From: Lunularia cruciata
Lineage: Eukaryota; Streptophyta; Marchantiopsida; Lunulariales; Lunulariaceae
DNA: 64,000 bases
Assembly: GCA_948567375.1 (NCBI GenBank)
Contig: OX419756.1
Coordinates: forward strand, 61,048,552-61,112,551
Reading direction: 5' to 3'
Part shown: positions 53,264-64,000 of the stretch, one piece after another
Layout: each line of letters opens with the position of its first letter
How positions within the stretch are numbered: position 1 is the stretch's first letter
Notes under the pieces: model-generated
Told to the model about the DNA's origin: nothing
Seen by the model: the letters and a program-made list of their open reading frames with translations, nothing else
Database searches by the model: none
Position numbers and translations under genes: made by a program

Positions 53264-53527
53264 TCAAGTACATATAGGACATGACCATTGTCCTTGAGGA
53301 ACCACTGTGAGGGAAGGAGTCATACATGCTATATGCCATCCTCTCAAATAGCTATCACACACTAATATAGTAGCAGCTCCACAAGAAGAGCCACATAACA
53401 TACACCTCAAGCTTGCACGTACAAGTGTCAAGGTTGGGTCCATAGTACCATCAATGTTTGGGAGGTGGCATGGCGCATAATTGCACACATGATCCTTCCA
53501 AACAACACCATCACGTCCTTCTAACAC
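53264..53527 (-). pseudogene. C2 pol C-terminus with PHD finger
   Basis: 87-codon open frame collinear with 1990-2325. PHD ligands: CMLC, then CDSY (fourth ligand Cys changed to Tyr), His, AC, and CPIC, with QGQW before the last pair. The sequence CHLPNIDGTMDPTL before the finger is also conserved. Seven of eight zinc ligands remain, so the module was part of the family, not a peculiarity of C1. Confidence 0.82.
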
Positions 53528-53699
53528 AAGGACTCTAGATGGCTAAACCTCCCACACTCTCAAGATAGTGCGGCCTGTCAAAACATCAAGTATCATTGGT
53601 GCTATTTGCTATAGATATACATAGTCACCTAGATGAAATCAATGGATCAAGGGTCTATAACCTCCTCCTTGAATAGTAGCATAACATAAGTATCTTTAT

Positions 53700-54780
53700 G
53701 CTGAGCAATTGCCAAGTTCTCAAAGACCATCAACATCACTCTCCAAAAGATCTATGCTTGTTGAGAACATGTGCTCAACCATACATCTGGATCATCCAAG
53801 TCCAAGACTACAATAACATCTCGACAAATGGCTGTAGGTAAATCTGGATCTTGTCCGTAGAGTAGAAAGTAAGGAGAGAAGGATGCTAAGGAGGCTTGTC
53901 GGCTGAACCAATAGCCCATGGCTAACCAAGGTAACTAGAGATCCCAATCTCCCAAGTGGCCTCTCTGCAAACCATACTTTTGCAATCCTCTCTTCACCGT
54001 TCAAACCACTCTCTTTGCTAAGCCATCTGCCTCAAGGGTTATCTTGGGATGTAGTATGATGATTAATCAAAGCCTTATCACACAAGACCTGAAACTCTCC
54101 CAAGAACTTTGTATCCTGATCAGTCAAAACCTCAACTGGTGCACCAAAATGACTAAGAACTTGATCTAGGAACAAGTAAGCTCTCCCTTCACTGGACTTG
54201 TCAAGAAGTGCCACCAACTCAATCCACTTTGCAAAAGTGCTCCACCATCACCAAAACATACCAATGATGTCTCACAGTCAATGGTAAAGGTCCGGCAAAG
54301 TCCAAACTCCAGTGGTAACTCAATCCCCTGGTAGGTAATGGGTGTAATTGGGGTGTAGGAGCATTGAATGATGCTCTAACTTGGTCACAAACCACACATC
54401 GGGCAACAAACTGCTATACCTTGGTGTGCATACCGTGCCAGCAATAGTGACTCTTGAGTAAGCTATATGTACACTTTACTCTAAAATGTCCTAGCTCTTC
54501 ATGAGCATGACAGACCAACTGTAGTCTCTAAGATGGAAATGGTACTACTCTCACTCTACCATCCTCCCATACATGCAAAAGGTGTCTGCCCTCCAATCTG
54601 AACCATCTAGCTTGATGAAGAACACAATCTCTCTCCTTGGTCCCAATTGTGCCACCCACAACACTAGTGCAAAGATAGTCTATCACTAAGACGTCACCAT
54701 GAATGTCTTGTTGAACTGTACCAATATCTTCACTCTTTGGATCTGTGACCTCAATAACTCCTCATGTATGCGTTGAGAGA
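53700..54780 (-). pseudogene. C2 integrase remnant
   Basis: Open piece 54032-54217 carries HFGAPVEVLTDQDTKFLGEF with the second catalytic Asp, where C1 reads DQGTEF. Other blocks are collinear with 2450-3480 but broken by stops. Confidence 0.8.
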
Positions 54781-54829
54781 GAAACCACCCAAGCCTTAGA
54801 AAATATACATAGAAAGGTAGATGCATGCC

Positions 54830-55309
54830 AACCTGGCACCATCTCCTCATTTGTCTCACCATGCCAACGTGCTCCGGTCTGACCTTGCTAGTTGGGACAT
54901 GGGTTTCTACTCAACCCATTTGCATCATGGTTCACCACTTTAGGTTTGTGAACAACTGTGAATCATACTCCTATAAAATCAGAGCCCATCGTGCAAGCTT
55001 CCTTGAAAGCTTGTCGGACTCCATCAACCACTTCAGCGGCTGATGATCAATGATGAGAGTGAAGGGAGTACCAAATAGGTAACATGGGAAATGTGCTATT
55101 GCCCAAACTGTTGCCAAGCACTCTCCCTCATATGAACTATACTTTTCCTTCATTGAATTGTTGGAGTGACTAGCATAAGCAATCACAAACTCCTTCCCCT
55201 CATCATCATGGTGAGCAAGCAATGCTCCAAGCCCCAACATAATCCAATTAGTGTGAACCTGAAATGGTCGTCCTCTAATCGGCCTCCTCAAAATAGGAGA
55301 AGATGTCAA
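54830..55309 (-). pseudogene. C2 RNase H remnant
   Basis: Open frame 54971-55309 (112 codons): VHTNWIMLGLGALL (first Asp now Asn), GKEFVIAYASHS, YSSYEGECL, IDHQPLKWLM, LARWALIL. Confidence 0.85.
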
Positions 55310-55552
55310 CCTTTCCTTGAGCTCTACAAAAGCTCTCTCTTGCTTATCTCCCCAACAACACTCTTGTGTAAGCTAGGTCAGCTTCATCAAGGCCTTGGCA
55401 ATGGCATGAAATCCTCTAACATAGCGTCGATAGAAGTTCACCAACCCAAGGAATGCTCGCACTTTGCTCACATCCGTATGCCAAGGAATAAATGCAATAG
55501 CCTCCATCTTGGTCTATTGAACACCAAGTCCTTTGGGGTAGATAGTGTGACT
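55310..55552 (-). pseudogene. C2 RT thumb fragment
   Basis: Collinear with 3991-4275 of C1, with stops; ends abruptly at the A-family LTR. Confidence 0.75.
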
Positions 55553-56243
55553 TGTGAGCCGGCTTGTCTCTCTTTCAGGATGAACCTCTGGTGGCTATTA
55601 TGGTAGCGCACCATGGACTAAGAAGGCAAGGAACTCCAACTCCATCATACTCCTCCAAGGCTAACACTCCAAGACTCAAGACATTGCTCACTAGAGAACT
55701 CTATGAGAGAGAGATAGTTGCAAATGAAAGGATGATGAGTACCTCCTCACCCCTTGTTTATATACTTGTGAAATAGTTAGTACCAAAGTTACTAATTACC
55801 GCAGTAACTCAAGTTACTAGACTAAAAGTCAAGTAAAGTCAAAAAGTAGAAAGGAATATCCATTCACATGGGCATATTCCTCTAAGCATGTGGTCTTATC
55901 TTGACCCAACCACTAAGTCAAGGATTCCTTCATATGGGCTATCCTTGGACCAAAGAAGGATCCAAAACAAAAAGGTTTGTGGGCCTAAGAGTTCTCAACT
56001 CTTTCCTCAAAGCCAAACACCTAGGAATAATACCAAGTCAACACACTAAAATCCAAAATAGTGGTGCTCATTTTCTCTACTTCCTCTAAAGTAAGGTCCC
56101 CTCTATCTTGGCTATGACTAACTTTAGCTAACCATGACTAATATAGAACCATCCTTTATCTCTATATAAATAATATCTCTTAAGTACTTGTAATACCAAG
56201 CTAAATATCACAATACCCCACACATGCACAAATGGGTGTTACA
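55553..56243 (-). repeat. Lone A-family LTR
   Basis: 691 bp, TGTGAGCCGG to GTGTTACA on the plus strand, no internal sequence on either side. Left flank ends TGACT and right flank begins AGACT: at most an imperfect target repeat. Left flank is C2; right flank is not the continuation of C2, so deletion or recombination accompanied its formation. Confidence 0.9.
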
Positions 56244-56744
56244 AGACTGACTCTACCACCATTTTGCATTGGACATAATTGGAGTATATATTCTACTTCT
56301 TGAGCTTTGAGGATCACCAAGGATCAGATCAAAGTTCTTCTTGCCCAAATTTGAAGTAACTCCTTCACAAAATCTAACATAAAATTTGATGTAAATCTGA
56401 CATAAAATCTGACATAAATCCCTAAAAATGGCTGACCGCTAAATCCTCTACTAACTTTTCACTCAAGCCAAATTGGAAAAATGGGTTTTGTCCAATCTTC
56501 AATTCATGAGGATTTGGTCACAACTCCACCTTCAATTTCAGTTTTTGAGCTCAACTCGTAACAAATTAGTCCTGAGCTCAAAATCACAACTATCATTTGA
56601 AAATTGTTCTCTTTGGCTCCAAATTTTGCCAACACTTCCACACACTCTCTCTCTCAAGGAAATCTGAAGTACTCGATTGAGACACCACAATCCACCGAGC
56701 TTGGAGATACCACCAACACTCATAGTTCCTACATCCAATTTCCC
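56244..56744. other. Unassigned stretch
   Basis: No coding similarity recognised; may be upstream sequence of the C LTR remnant that follows. Confidence 0.4.
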
Positions 56745-57196
56745 CTAACTCGCTTCTCTAATGTAATCAGATTGTTTACAAATCAAATCAAATAAACTCA
56801 TATAGATACTTGATTTGATCCTCAACAACTCTCCCACAACAAGGCATTGATAACAGTCAAGACACACCCACTCTAGCTAAGAGACTCCAGGTGATGCTTG
56901 CTGGCTTTCTGTCCACTCTAGCCAGGAACTTGAAGGCTCAACATCAAAGAAGTGAGCTCTCTGGAGCTACACTTCTTGATTTTGACCTACATCTCATACC
57001 AACGGTCCTGCTGATAGCACACCCGATGGTGCGGGCGGTGCAAGTGACGGTGGGCCCCACCATGAAGTCAGTACTCTAAACACAAAATCTGACCGTTAGA
57101 TAGTAGTCTATGAGTAACTGCCAAAATGCCTCTAACTACTATCACTAGAACTCCAATGTCCGAGAAATCTAGATGCAACACTACAAATGGTGTAAC
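56745..57196 (-). repeat. C-family LTR core
   Basis: Matches the core of the C1 LTR (about 1265-1710: TAATCAGATTG, ACTTGATTTGATC, CACACCCACTC, ACCATGAAGTCA, CTACAAATGG) but lacks the ~101-bp repeat on both sides. Confidence 0.75.
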
Positions 57197-57357
57197 AAAG
57201 GCTCTACAAAGGAACTCAAAAACACAAAAATTATGTCTTGCTAAATAAGAGTGAAACAAAATGCCAAGTTGATCTTCTTTGTAGCTATGTTATATAGCAA
57301 AAGGTTCAATATGTTTAGGCGGTAAACATGAGCAATCCGCATGAAACTTTTTGCTGT

Positions 57358-57408
57358 AGAAGAAGAGTGATGTCCTTGCAACACTTGCAAGGACATCACT
57401 CTTCTTCT
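57358..57408. repeat. Perfect inverted repeat, 24-bp arms, 3-base loop
   Basis: Arms 57358-57381 and 57385-57408 are exact reverse complements (GAGTGATGTCCTTGCAA / TTGCAAGGACATCACTC inside) with loop CAC. Flanks do not extend the pairing continuously. Confidence 0.95.
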
Positions 57409-57762
57409 TCAAGGTTGTGGTATGGATAGGTTTCAAAGTGGTAAAATAGTCCTTCAACGTAATGCATAGAAATATATGTTTGAAGTTTGAATATTTGAAG
57501 CTAGCTACCATTCTGTTCCAACATCTGCTTGTTTGCTCTTATTCAAGGAATCAAGAATTGAGTTAATTGAGAGTGATATTTTAAATTTGAGCACTAGACC
57601 AATTAATGCAAGATATCTACATGATCTCCAAGAAAAATTTCAGCATGATCAACTTGAAAGGGTTCAAGGTTTGGTAAAACTCAATAAAGATATGAACCAT
57701 AATTACAATAATTATGGCTGCAATTCAAGTCAAATACTTGCTAACTTGGACATCATATAATG

Positions 57763-59176
57763 TGTGATATCATCTCATATGTGTGGAGGTGTCTCCTAAC
57801 CAAATAAGGTGTGTCTCTTGACAAGATCTATATAATAAAGAAAGGCTCTACAAGAAGAGCTCAAGAAGGAGAAGGAAGCACAAGCTGCAGATCAACCAAG
57901 GACAATGGAGGAAGTCAATATAAAGGTTTAGGACATGTACAATACTCTAATAGAAATAGAGGAAAATTTGTTGAAGTGTTTGAAGGATATTTGGGATCAA
58001 TTGGTATCCATATCAAAGATGCGACACAAGGCCAAATGACCAAGATAAAGATACACAAGCTGAAGTTGTAGGTACAAAAATGGAAAGGAAGATGTACAAA
58101 GATCCAAAGATGGATTGATAAGTAGTAAGACTAATACCAATAGCTAGAATATTATCTAGAGGTGAAAATTGGCTTGGTAACATCTGGAAGGATATTATGT
58201 ATGATTTGCTAGGTAGATTAGATAGAGGTGTCACCAAAAGAGTACTAGTTCTAATAGGGTAGAAGTAGAAAATAGCCTAAAAACTTCATAGTCAATTTAA
58301 GAGGCCTAAATGGATGAATTAAGCCTTGAAAAACAGAAAAGAAAATTCCCTTCCTTTCAAGATAAAAGTTTTCCTTCTTCTCCTATATTGGTTGTATCAT
58401 CAAGAGCTTTCCAACGGTACCTCACCCATGCAATTTTGAGCTTCTTATTGTAAGATTCCCTAAAGATTCCCTCCAATCAAACCTGTCTGACCAACTAGAT
58501 AGGACAAGGACTGACATGTCACCCATCTGGGCAACTAATCTATGGGTAGAATTTGTTGACATATCACCAATCCATGCATCTGATCCAAGGGTGGAGCTTC
58601 TATTGAGGGGATCCTCTTTACTATATAATAAAGAGAAGGTGCTCCTTTGGAGCATTGGAGTATTGAGTGTGAAGCTTGAATTTTCTCTATTGTATCTCTC
58701 TTGGAGAGTTCTCCTATCCTTGGAGTATTACAAAGACTTAGTGAACAAGTAGATAAGAAGTTCATTGAGTCTTGTGACTCTTTAATCTTAGAAATTGCAA
58801 ATAGAACCTCATCTTAAAGCAAATAGGAAAGAAGGTAGTTCCTTGTAGTTATGTTTTAAGCTAAAGACCTTTCACATAATATCTCTTCTTAGTTGAAGGT
58901 TCTTTATAGTTGTAATATTTGGAGGAAGAAGACATCCAAAGACAATAAAATAGAGATTCTCTTTGGGGAACAATTAGGAGCTCCTTCAAACATATAAAAG
59001 GCACCTAAGTAGTGTATAAAAGATGAAGAATGTATAGTGAGTTTTAGAGTAAGAAGATCATTGGTTTGCTTCTAATAATGGATTTCTTTGGTTTCTAGTA
59101 GGGAGAATTTATTTAAGACTTCATTTTGGTATAAATGGGTATGTAGTCCTTTGAACAAAAATGAAGCAAAAGTGCT
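57763..59176. repeat. Dispersed repeat F, copy 2 (first part)
   Basis: From 57835 it parallels 33110-33830. It is interrupted at 59176 by the A-like LTR and E5 and resumes near 62990. 57763-57812 is an inverted relative of 40950-41010. Between 57197 and 57763 only the hairpin and short ORFs occur. Confidence 0.55.
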
Positions 59177-59834
59177 TGTAACACCCATTGATGCATGTAT
59201 GCTCTATTTAGTTTGGTATTGCAAGTAGTTGAATAATATTATTTGTATAGAGTTTAATCTAGCTTCTACATTAGCCTTGATTAGCTAGTGTGAACCAAGA
59301 TAGAGATGACCCTATTTTAGAGGAAGCTGAAAGAGTAAGCACCATTATTTTGGATACTAATGTTTACTTTATATTATTTCTAGGTATTTGGATTTGAGAA
59401 AAATTTCAAGAACTCTTATGACCACGAGCCTTTTTGGTTTTGATTGGTTTTATAGTGCAAGGATAGTCCATGTGAAGGAATCTTTGATTTAGTTGTTGGA
59501 TCAAGATAAGACCATATACTCATGGGACTAATCCCATGTGTTTGGATATTTCTTTAGACTTTAGACTTTATATGACTTCCTAGATGACTTTGGTGTGTAA
59601 CTATTTCACTAGTATATAAACTTGGGATAAAGATTACTCATCATCTTTTCATTTGCAACTATCTCTCTCATGTTGAGTTCTCCAATGAGCAATAGCTTGA
59701 GTCTTGGAGATTCTTTGGAGTTTTAGCCATGGCAAAGTGTGATGGAGTGTTAGTTCCTTGCTTTCTTAGTCCATGGTGTGCTACCTTAATATTTATCATA
59801 AATTCATCTTGAGTGAGAGACAGGTTGGTTCATA
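59177..59834 (+). repeat. Diverged A-like LTR
   Basis: Begins TGTAACACCCATTGATGCATG and ends GAGACAGGTTGGTTCATA, following the A-family LTR along its length (including CATGTGAAGGAATC and TTTCATTTGCAACTATCTCTC) with many changes. No A internal sequence. A much older relative or sister subfamily. Confidence 0.8.
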
Positions 59835-59835
59835 G

Positions 59836-60110
59836 TGTGACAACACAACAAGTAACACTTTTGCAATAATCAGTAATCATTCATTCACATAGAGAAGTAT
59901 GGGGATTAAGCTGGAACAACGAGCATTGTGTTATAGCACTATGCTTAACTTAGCTTCAATAATATGAATATTGAATACAATACAACATTATGAATGCCTC
60001 CTTTAAATAGGTAGAGGCTTCAATAGTTATCTAAACTACCTAAACTGCTTCAATTGCTACTTTACAAATCTATAAATCCAAAGTATCACTCTACTTCTTC
60101 ATATCTACTT
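59836..60110 (-). repeat. Family E LTR (E5), internally deleted
   Basis: Starts TGTGACAACAC one base after the A-like LTR ends. The central part of the LTR is missing (compare 29378-30150); the TTTAAATAGGTAGAGGC TATA-side end remains near 60004-60020. Confidence 0.7.
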
Positions 60111-60129
60111 CTTTAGATCTCAAAACCTA

Positions 60130-61720
60130 TTACTAATCCAATCCAATGTCTATTCTACTTCAGCTTGTATAGTCAAATTACTTTCAAATGCCTCTTGCAC
60201 TTTGGTTTCATCTAGTATCGCTATTTCATCTTCTATTTGTATCTTGCCTTCAGTTTAAATTGAAATTGAAGTCATCAACTTACTAACTATATTCTCCTTC
60301 TCTACTCTAACTATCTCAACTAACTCAGGTAATTCTCCCAAATTCACTTGTACTCCTACTTCTACCACTCCACATTGGGTTCCTATTTTTACACTAATAC
60401 AAATTGTATTTAAGTTAATTTTAAGTAGATCTAATCTAAGACAAACATTGTCTCCTACTTCAATCATCTTTTGATCTACTCTATCCCTAAGACAAATCAA
60501 AAGACTATTCATATCTACTTCCTTTGCACTTCTGTTCTTGGTCTCCTGCAAAGTAATTTCAATTCATGCAGTCTTGATTCCTCCAACTTTACTCTGGCTT
60601 CAATACTTAACATTGCCTTTAATCACCCATGATGTCCTCATTTGATTCCAATGTCTTCTTTGGAATGGACACCTCTCTTTTCAATTCTACTTCCAATTTT
60701 TCTTGATACATCTTCAATTTTTCCACTTGTTCTGCCTTCAATACTTCCTTCTCTTCAGCCTCCATGCCTTTTAGAAAGTCCCACAATCTTTCTGCTTCAT
60801 GGCTTTTACTTGCCAACTTGTGTTGCCAAGCCCAATCCTTCTCTATTGCAACTGATCCTAATTTCTTTGATCCTTGCTTTGTCAACACTACAATAGCCTT
60901 CAAATGCATCACATTGCATTGCACTTCATTGAATTCTCTCTTCAATTTCTCAAATGTTGCCTTCTGATTCTTCAATTCATTGGCTTGACATTCAAGATCT
61001 CTCCTGCGCTTTGCAAAACTCTCATGCAAGTTATCTAACTTCTTTCTTCATATGGCATCAACTCAAAGTGCTTCTGCTTCTTCTTTTCCCTTGTTTAGCT
61101 TTTGCTTTAACTCTTGAACTTCATTGCTTAGATACGTTACTACATGCAACTCATCCTTCAACTCTGGATGATCTTTCTTTAGGTCCTCTTTCTTTTGCTT
61201 CAACTACAATAATAAGGAATAAATAATCTTTGATACGTACTCTACTCCACTCTACTCTTCCACCTTGTCTTTTTTATCTTAGTACTTGGCTTTGGCAGGC
61301 AAGTTATCCATAGGCACCTTACTCCAACGTTCTGATCTTCTCACCTTTAACTTAATATCCCATGAGCTTTCTTCATCTTCACCAACTCGGCGTGCCTTTG
61401 TAATTGCAGATTGTGAACTTCTCTTTGATCTTATTCCCCTCTAGAACACCAACCTTGGATCCTCATTCTAGTCTTTTTCCATCTCCACTTTAGGCAATTC
61501 CAATTATGGGGTATCTCCTCCTTCCATATGATCAATCACCGCATGGAACTCCTCCTCAGCCACTTCTTCTATTGATGGTTGAACTTCAAGTTCTCCATCA
61601 CTCCCACTACTTGGCTCCTTACTCTAGAGCATGAGCTTGGGTCTATTCCACTTCTTTGTCTTTGGAATAGTCACTACCACTATCTTTTGCTACCCCGTCT
61701 TGGCAAAGTGTTCATTGCTT
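60130..61720 (-). pseudogene. Family E coiled-coil ORF (E5)
   Basis: Open pieces 60255-60551 (98 codons) and 60619-61029 (136 codons). Reads DRVDQKMIEVGDNVCLRLDL, matching the VDRKILE-x-x-DN-type segment of the other copies, and a long Glu/Lys coiled coil. Stops and frame changes throughout. Same position relative to the E LTR as in E2-E4. Confidence 0.78.
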
Positions 61721-62965
61721 CCTCAAATTTATTGGATATAATGTTGCTCGTCTACATCCGCCTCTCAACACAAATTTGGGTGAAAGTGCTACACCATTCT
61801 CTATTTCTTCTCCAAAGTCAGTAAAATTAACCCCAAATAAAAGTTTTCTCTAAATGGCACAAAGTAATGTGGCATCATATTCATCCTCTAGTTCACTATC
61901 ATTTGTCTTGTTTGTTGGTGAAAACACTGTGCCCAATTCACCTTTTCTCTTGCAAAAATATGGTGGAAGAACACTACCTATTACATACACGGTGCACTTG
62001 GGTTTAAACATCACCATCAAGGCTCCAATGATCCTTACCTCATTGGGTCCTGATATGTATCCACCTTATATCCATTGCTGGTACAAGGAGAACTAAAAGG
62101 ATTTCAAACCTTTGTGATTTCCTCCAAAGAATCACCCTTCCAATAGAAGATGACTCTGATTGCATCCCCAACTTTCTTTCCTAGGACTAATCTCTAATCT
62201 GACTCTACCCATCAAGCCGGATTCCCTCTCTTCCCCTCTACTTTGGGACCATCCTCACAATTATTGGATTTTTGCCTTGAAACCTAGAAAACTCTAGTTC
62301 CAATTCTAGGCTAGAAAAGTGATCCAAAGTCTACCCAAGACTTTAATCCTTGCCACTACATCCAACCTCCAAATTGTAGTACTCCTCATTATGAGTGAAG
62401 GAGACTTCCTACTGCAGTTCATTGGCATTGTGTGCTCATGAATCCTAGGTCATTGGAAAATTAACCCCTCGCTTGGATGTATGATTCTAGCCCCCTTAGG
62501 TCATTGGAAAATCAAACTCTCATTTGGCCGTGTGACTCTCATTACTTCAAGACAACTATTGAGAGGAACATGATATCTTCTTGACATTTTGGAAATTCCT
62601 TGATGAGGTCTTAACCTTATAGCATTACAATGTGCAACTTTGTAATCAATCTTCTCTCAACACTCACGCCTTTTGCATATGTTCCTCTTGTCACTCTCAC
62701 TTTTATCTCTATCATGAATAAGTCTCATTCTTGATTGTACCTTCTTGATTGGTTTATCCCAAAGGAAAGTTGTTATAGTTTCTTCACATTGGATTGATCA
62801 TCTCAAAGCAAAGTATCCTTACTTTGGGTATACCACCTATCAAGTTTGATCCAAGTTCTTATCATCTAACCCAAATACACAATTCTTCTCTCTTATTCAC
62901 CATATGGATTCAATTTGGCTTCAACATACACTTCTTTAAAACTCATCAAAAAAACAAAAAATGTG
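61720..62965 (-). pseudogene. Family E segment upstream of the coiled-coil ORF (E5)
   Basis: Collinear with 31877-33080, more decayed, no long ORF. Ends near 62965 at the same AAAACAAAAAATGTGxGTACC junction. Confidence 0.55.
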
Positions 62966-62989
62966 AGTACCATATATAGGCAAAAAATT

Positions 62990-63550
62990 TCTTTTTTTTT
63001 TTTAATTAAGAGTATTGATTGTATCTCTTTGATTGAGTAGTGTTGAGGAATCTTTATAGTAGAAGCCCAAGTAGTTGAGTGAATGTGATTACTAGTACAT
63101 GTGGTTATGGTTTAGGATCCTTGGTAGTTTTGACAGAGCAATACCTTGACAGGTCTTAAGTGAGATGTAGTATTGACAGTACCATGAAATCAAAAGACAA
63201 AGAACTATTGCTAATGCAAAGAGCATTCAAAGTTGTGCCTTTTGAGAAGCATAGAACATGTTCTTTGGAGTTGATGTCTTTGTAGTAGAAGAGCTGCTTT
63301 GGAGTTGATTGAAACATCACCTTCAAGAAATAAATGGAACTTATTATAAGTGAAAGTGATTTTTGGGTTTTCTATTTGCCATAGGTGGTGATGCTATCCT
63401 CTTCTAGGAGTGGTTCTTGCACAAGAGGTTAAAGAAGTAATAGTAAAGAATTGCAAGTTGTGACCTATTCCTTGCTATTATATGGTAAAATGGATGACAT
63501 TGTGTTGTCACAACTATTTTCTACACTATATCAAAAAAATATCCAATCAA
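62990..63550. repeat. Dispersed repeat F, copy 2 (second part)
   Basis: Matches about 33830-34400 (CTTGACAGGTCTTAAGTGA, CATGTTCTTTGGAGTTGA, GAACTTATTATAAGTGAAA-like). Shows that the A-like LTR and E5 block (59177-62965) sits inside F. Confidence 0.6.
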
Positions 63551-64000
63551 GTTATTGCTTCAAGAAGACTATTGAAGGTGCCAAGGATTAAATACACAAG
63601 GCTTTTCATTCCTCTCAATAACTTCAATTATGAAGATTCATCAATATTCATGCATGCCAAATACAACAAATTCAAGAATATATTAGAAATGATAAGGAGA
63701 TTTCTCCTTTGCTTAATTAGTCTTCACATCTAAACAACATGAGTAATAGATTGGGCAATCTAGATAATTAAGCCAACCTTAGAGGATTACACTCTTAAAA
63801 TTGGCTAATTGCCAACTACCTAAACTAACTAATTGACTACTCTAATGGAAATTGACTTCCTTCACAATGAAATCTACCAAGAAAGGAATCATAACTACAA
63901 AGTTTCTTTGGCTTGTAAACTATTGACTAGGGCATTTAATATATCAATAATATTTTCTAACTTCTATTGTTCTTTGGTTTTGCCTTGCTTTTGAGGTCTT
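63551..64000. other. AT-rich end of window, nothing recognised
   Basis: Short chance ORFs only (for example 63482-63733). Confidence 0.5.

Larger units (their letters stand above)
52660..55552 (-). mobile_element. Element C2: second copy of the PHD-finger gypsy element, truncated
   Basis: Collinear with 1400-4270 of C1: partial 3' LTR, polypurine tract, PHD finger, integrase, RNase H, and part of RT. It stops at 55552 in the middle of RT, just after the DILVYS region, where an A-family LTR begins. The methyltransferase part is absent. On the left the LTR is joined to the family E ORF. Confidence 0.88.

Overview
The window is nuclear plant DNA made almost wholly of nested, decayed LTR retrotransposons. 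I see no host gene. Plant signs are the Ty3/gypsy Tat/Athila-like lineages, a chromovirus primed by initiator tRNA-Met, plant-type TATA boxes, and retroelement layers of clearly different age. The large, repeat-choked layout would suit a big plant genome such as a gymnosperm, but nothing here proves the clade.

Layout. 1-1159: remnant of family E (coiled-coil ORF, minus). 1160-5427 plus 13233-14747: element C1 (minus), a Ty3/gypsy element whose pol order reads protease-like, C5 DNA methyltransferase, RT, RNase H, integrase, PHD finger. It is split by element A (5428-13232, minus), which has a 1608-codon open gag-pol. Element B (14748-22559, plus) is an older, opposite-strand relative of A, so A and B form a large inverted repeat around the methyltransferase fragment. 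22560-33080: several pieces of family E, including a gag-pol copy and two coiled-coil ORF copies. 33110-41300: AT-rich, mostly unidentified DNA with old dispersed repeats. 41317-44410: a family C LTR scrap and a two-part tandem repeat array with higher-order structure. 44415-52640: an E copy whose LTR was hit by element D (44675-50318), a chromodomain chromovirus with heat-shock-element-like arrays upstream of its TATA box. 52660-55552: second, truncated copy of C (C2), again with a PHD finger. 55553-56243: a lone A-family LTR. 56244-64000: C LTR remnant, a perfect 24-bp-arm hairpin, copies of repeat F, a diverged A-like LTR and another E copy.

How it fits together. A and B share an extra zinc-knuckle ORF between the 5' LTR and gag. 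A is the youngest: its LTRs differ at about ten sites, B's at a few percent. A keeps its frame but carries Asn for the second catalytic Asp of integrase. Family E carries a long coiled-coil ORF after pol. The most notable object is family C: an LTR retrotransposon of a plant carrying both a DNA methyltransferase and a PHD finger. Both copies are decayed, but the catalytic Pro-Cys, the ENV motif and the PHD zinc ligands are still readable.
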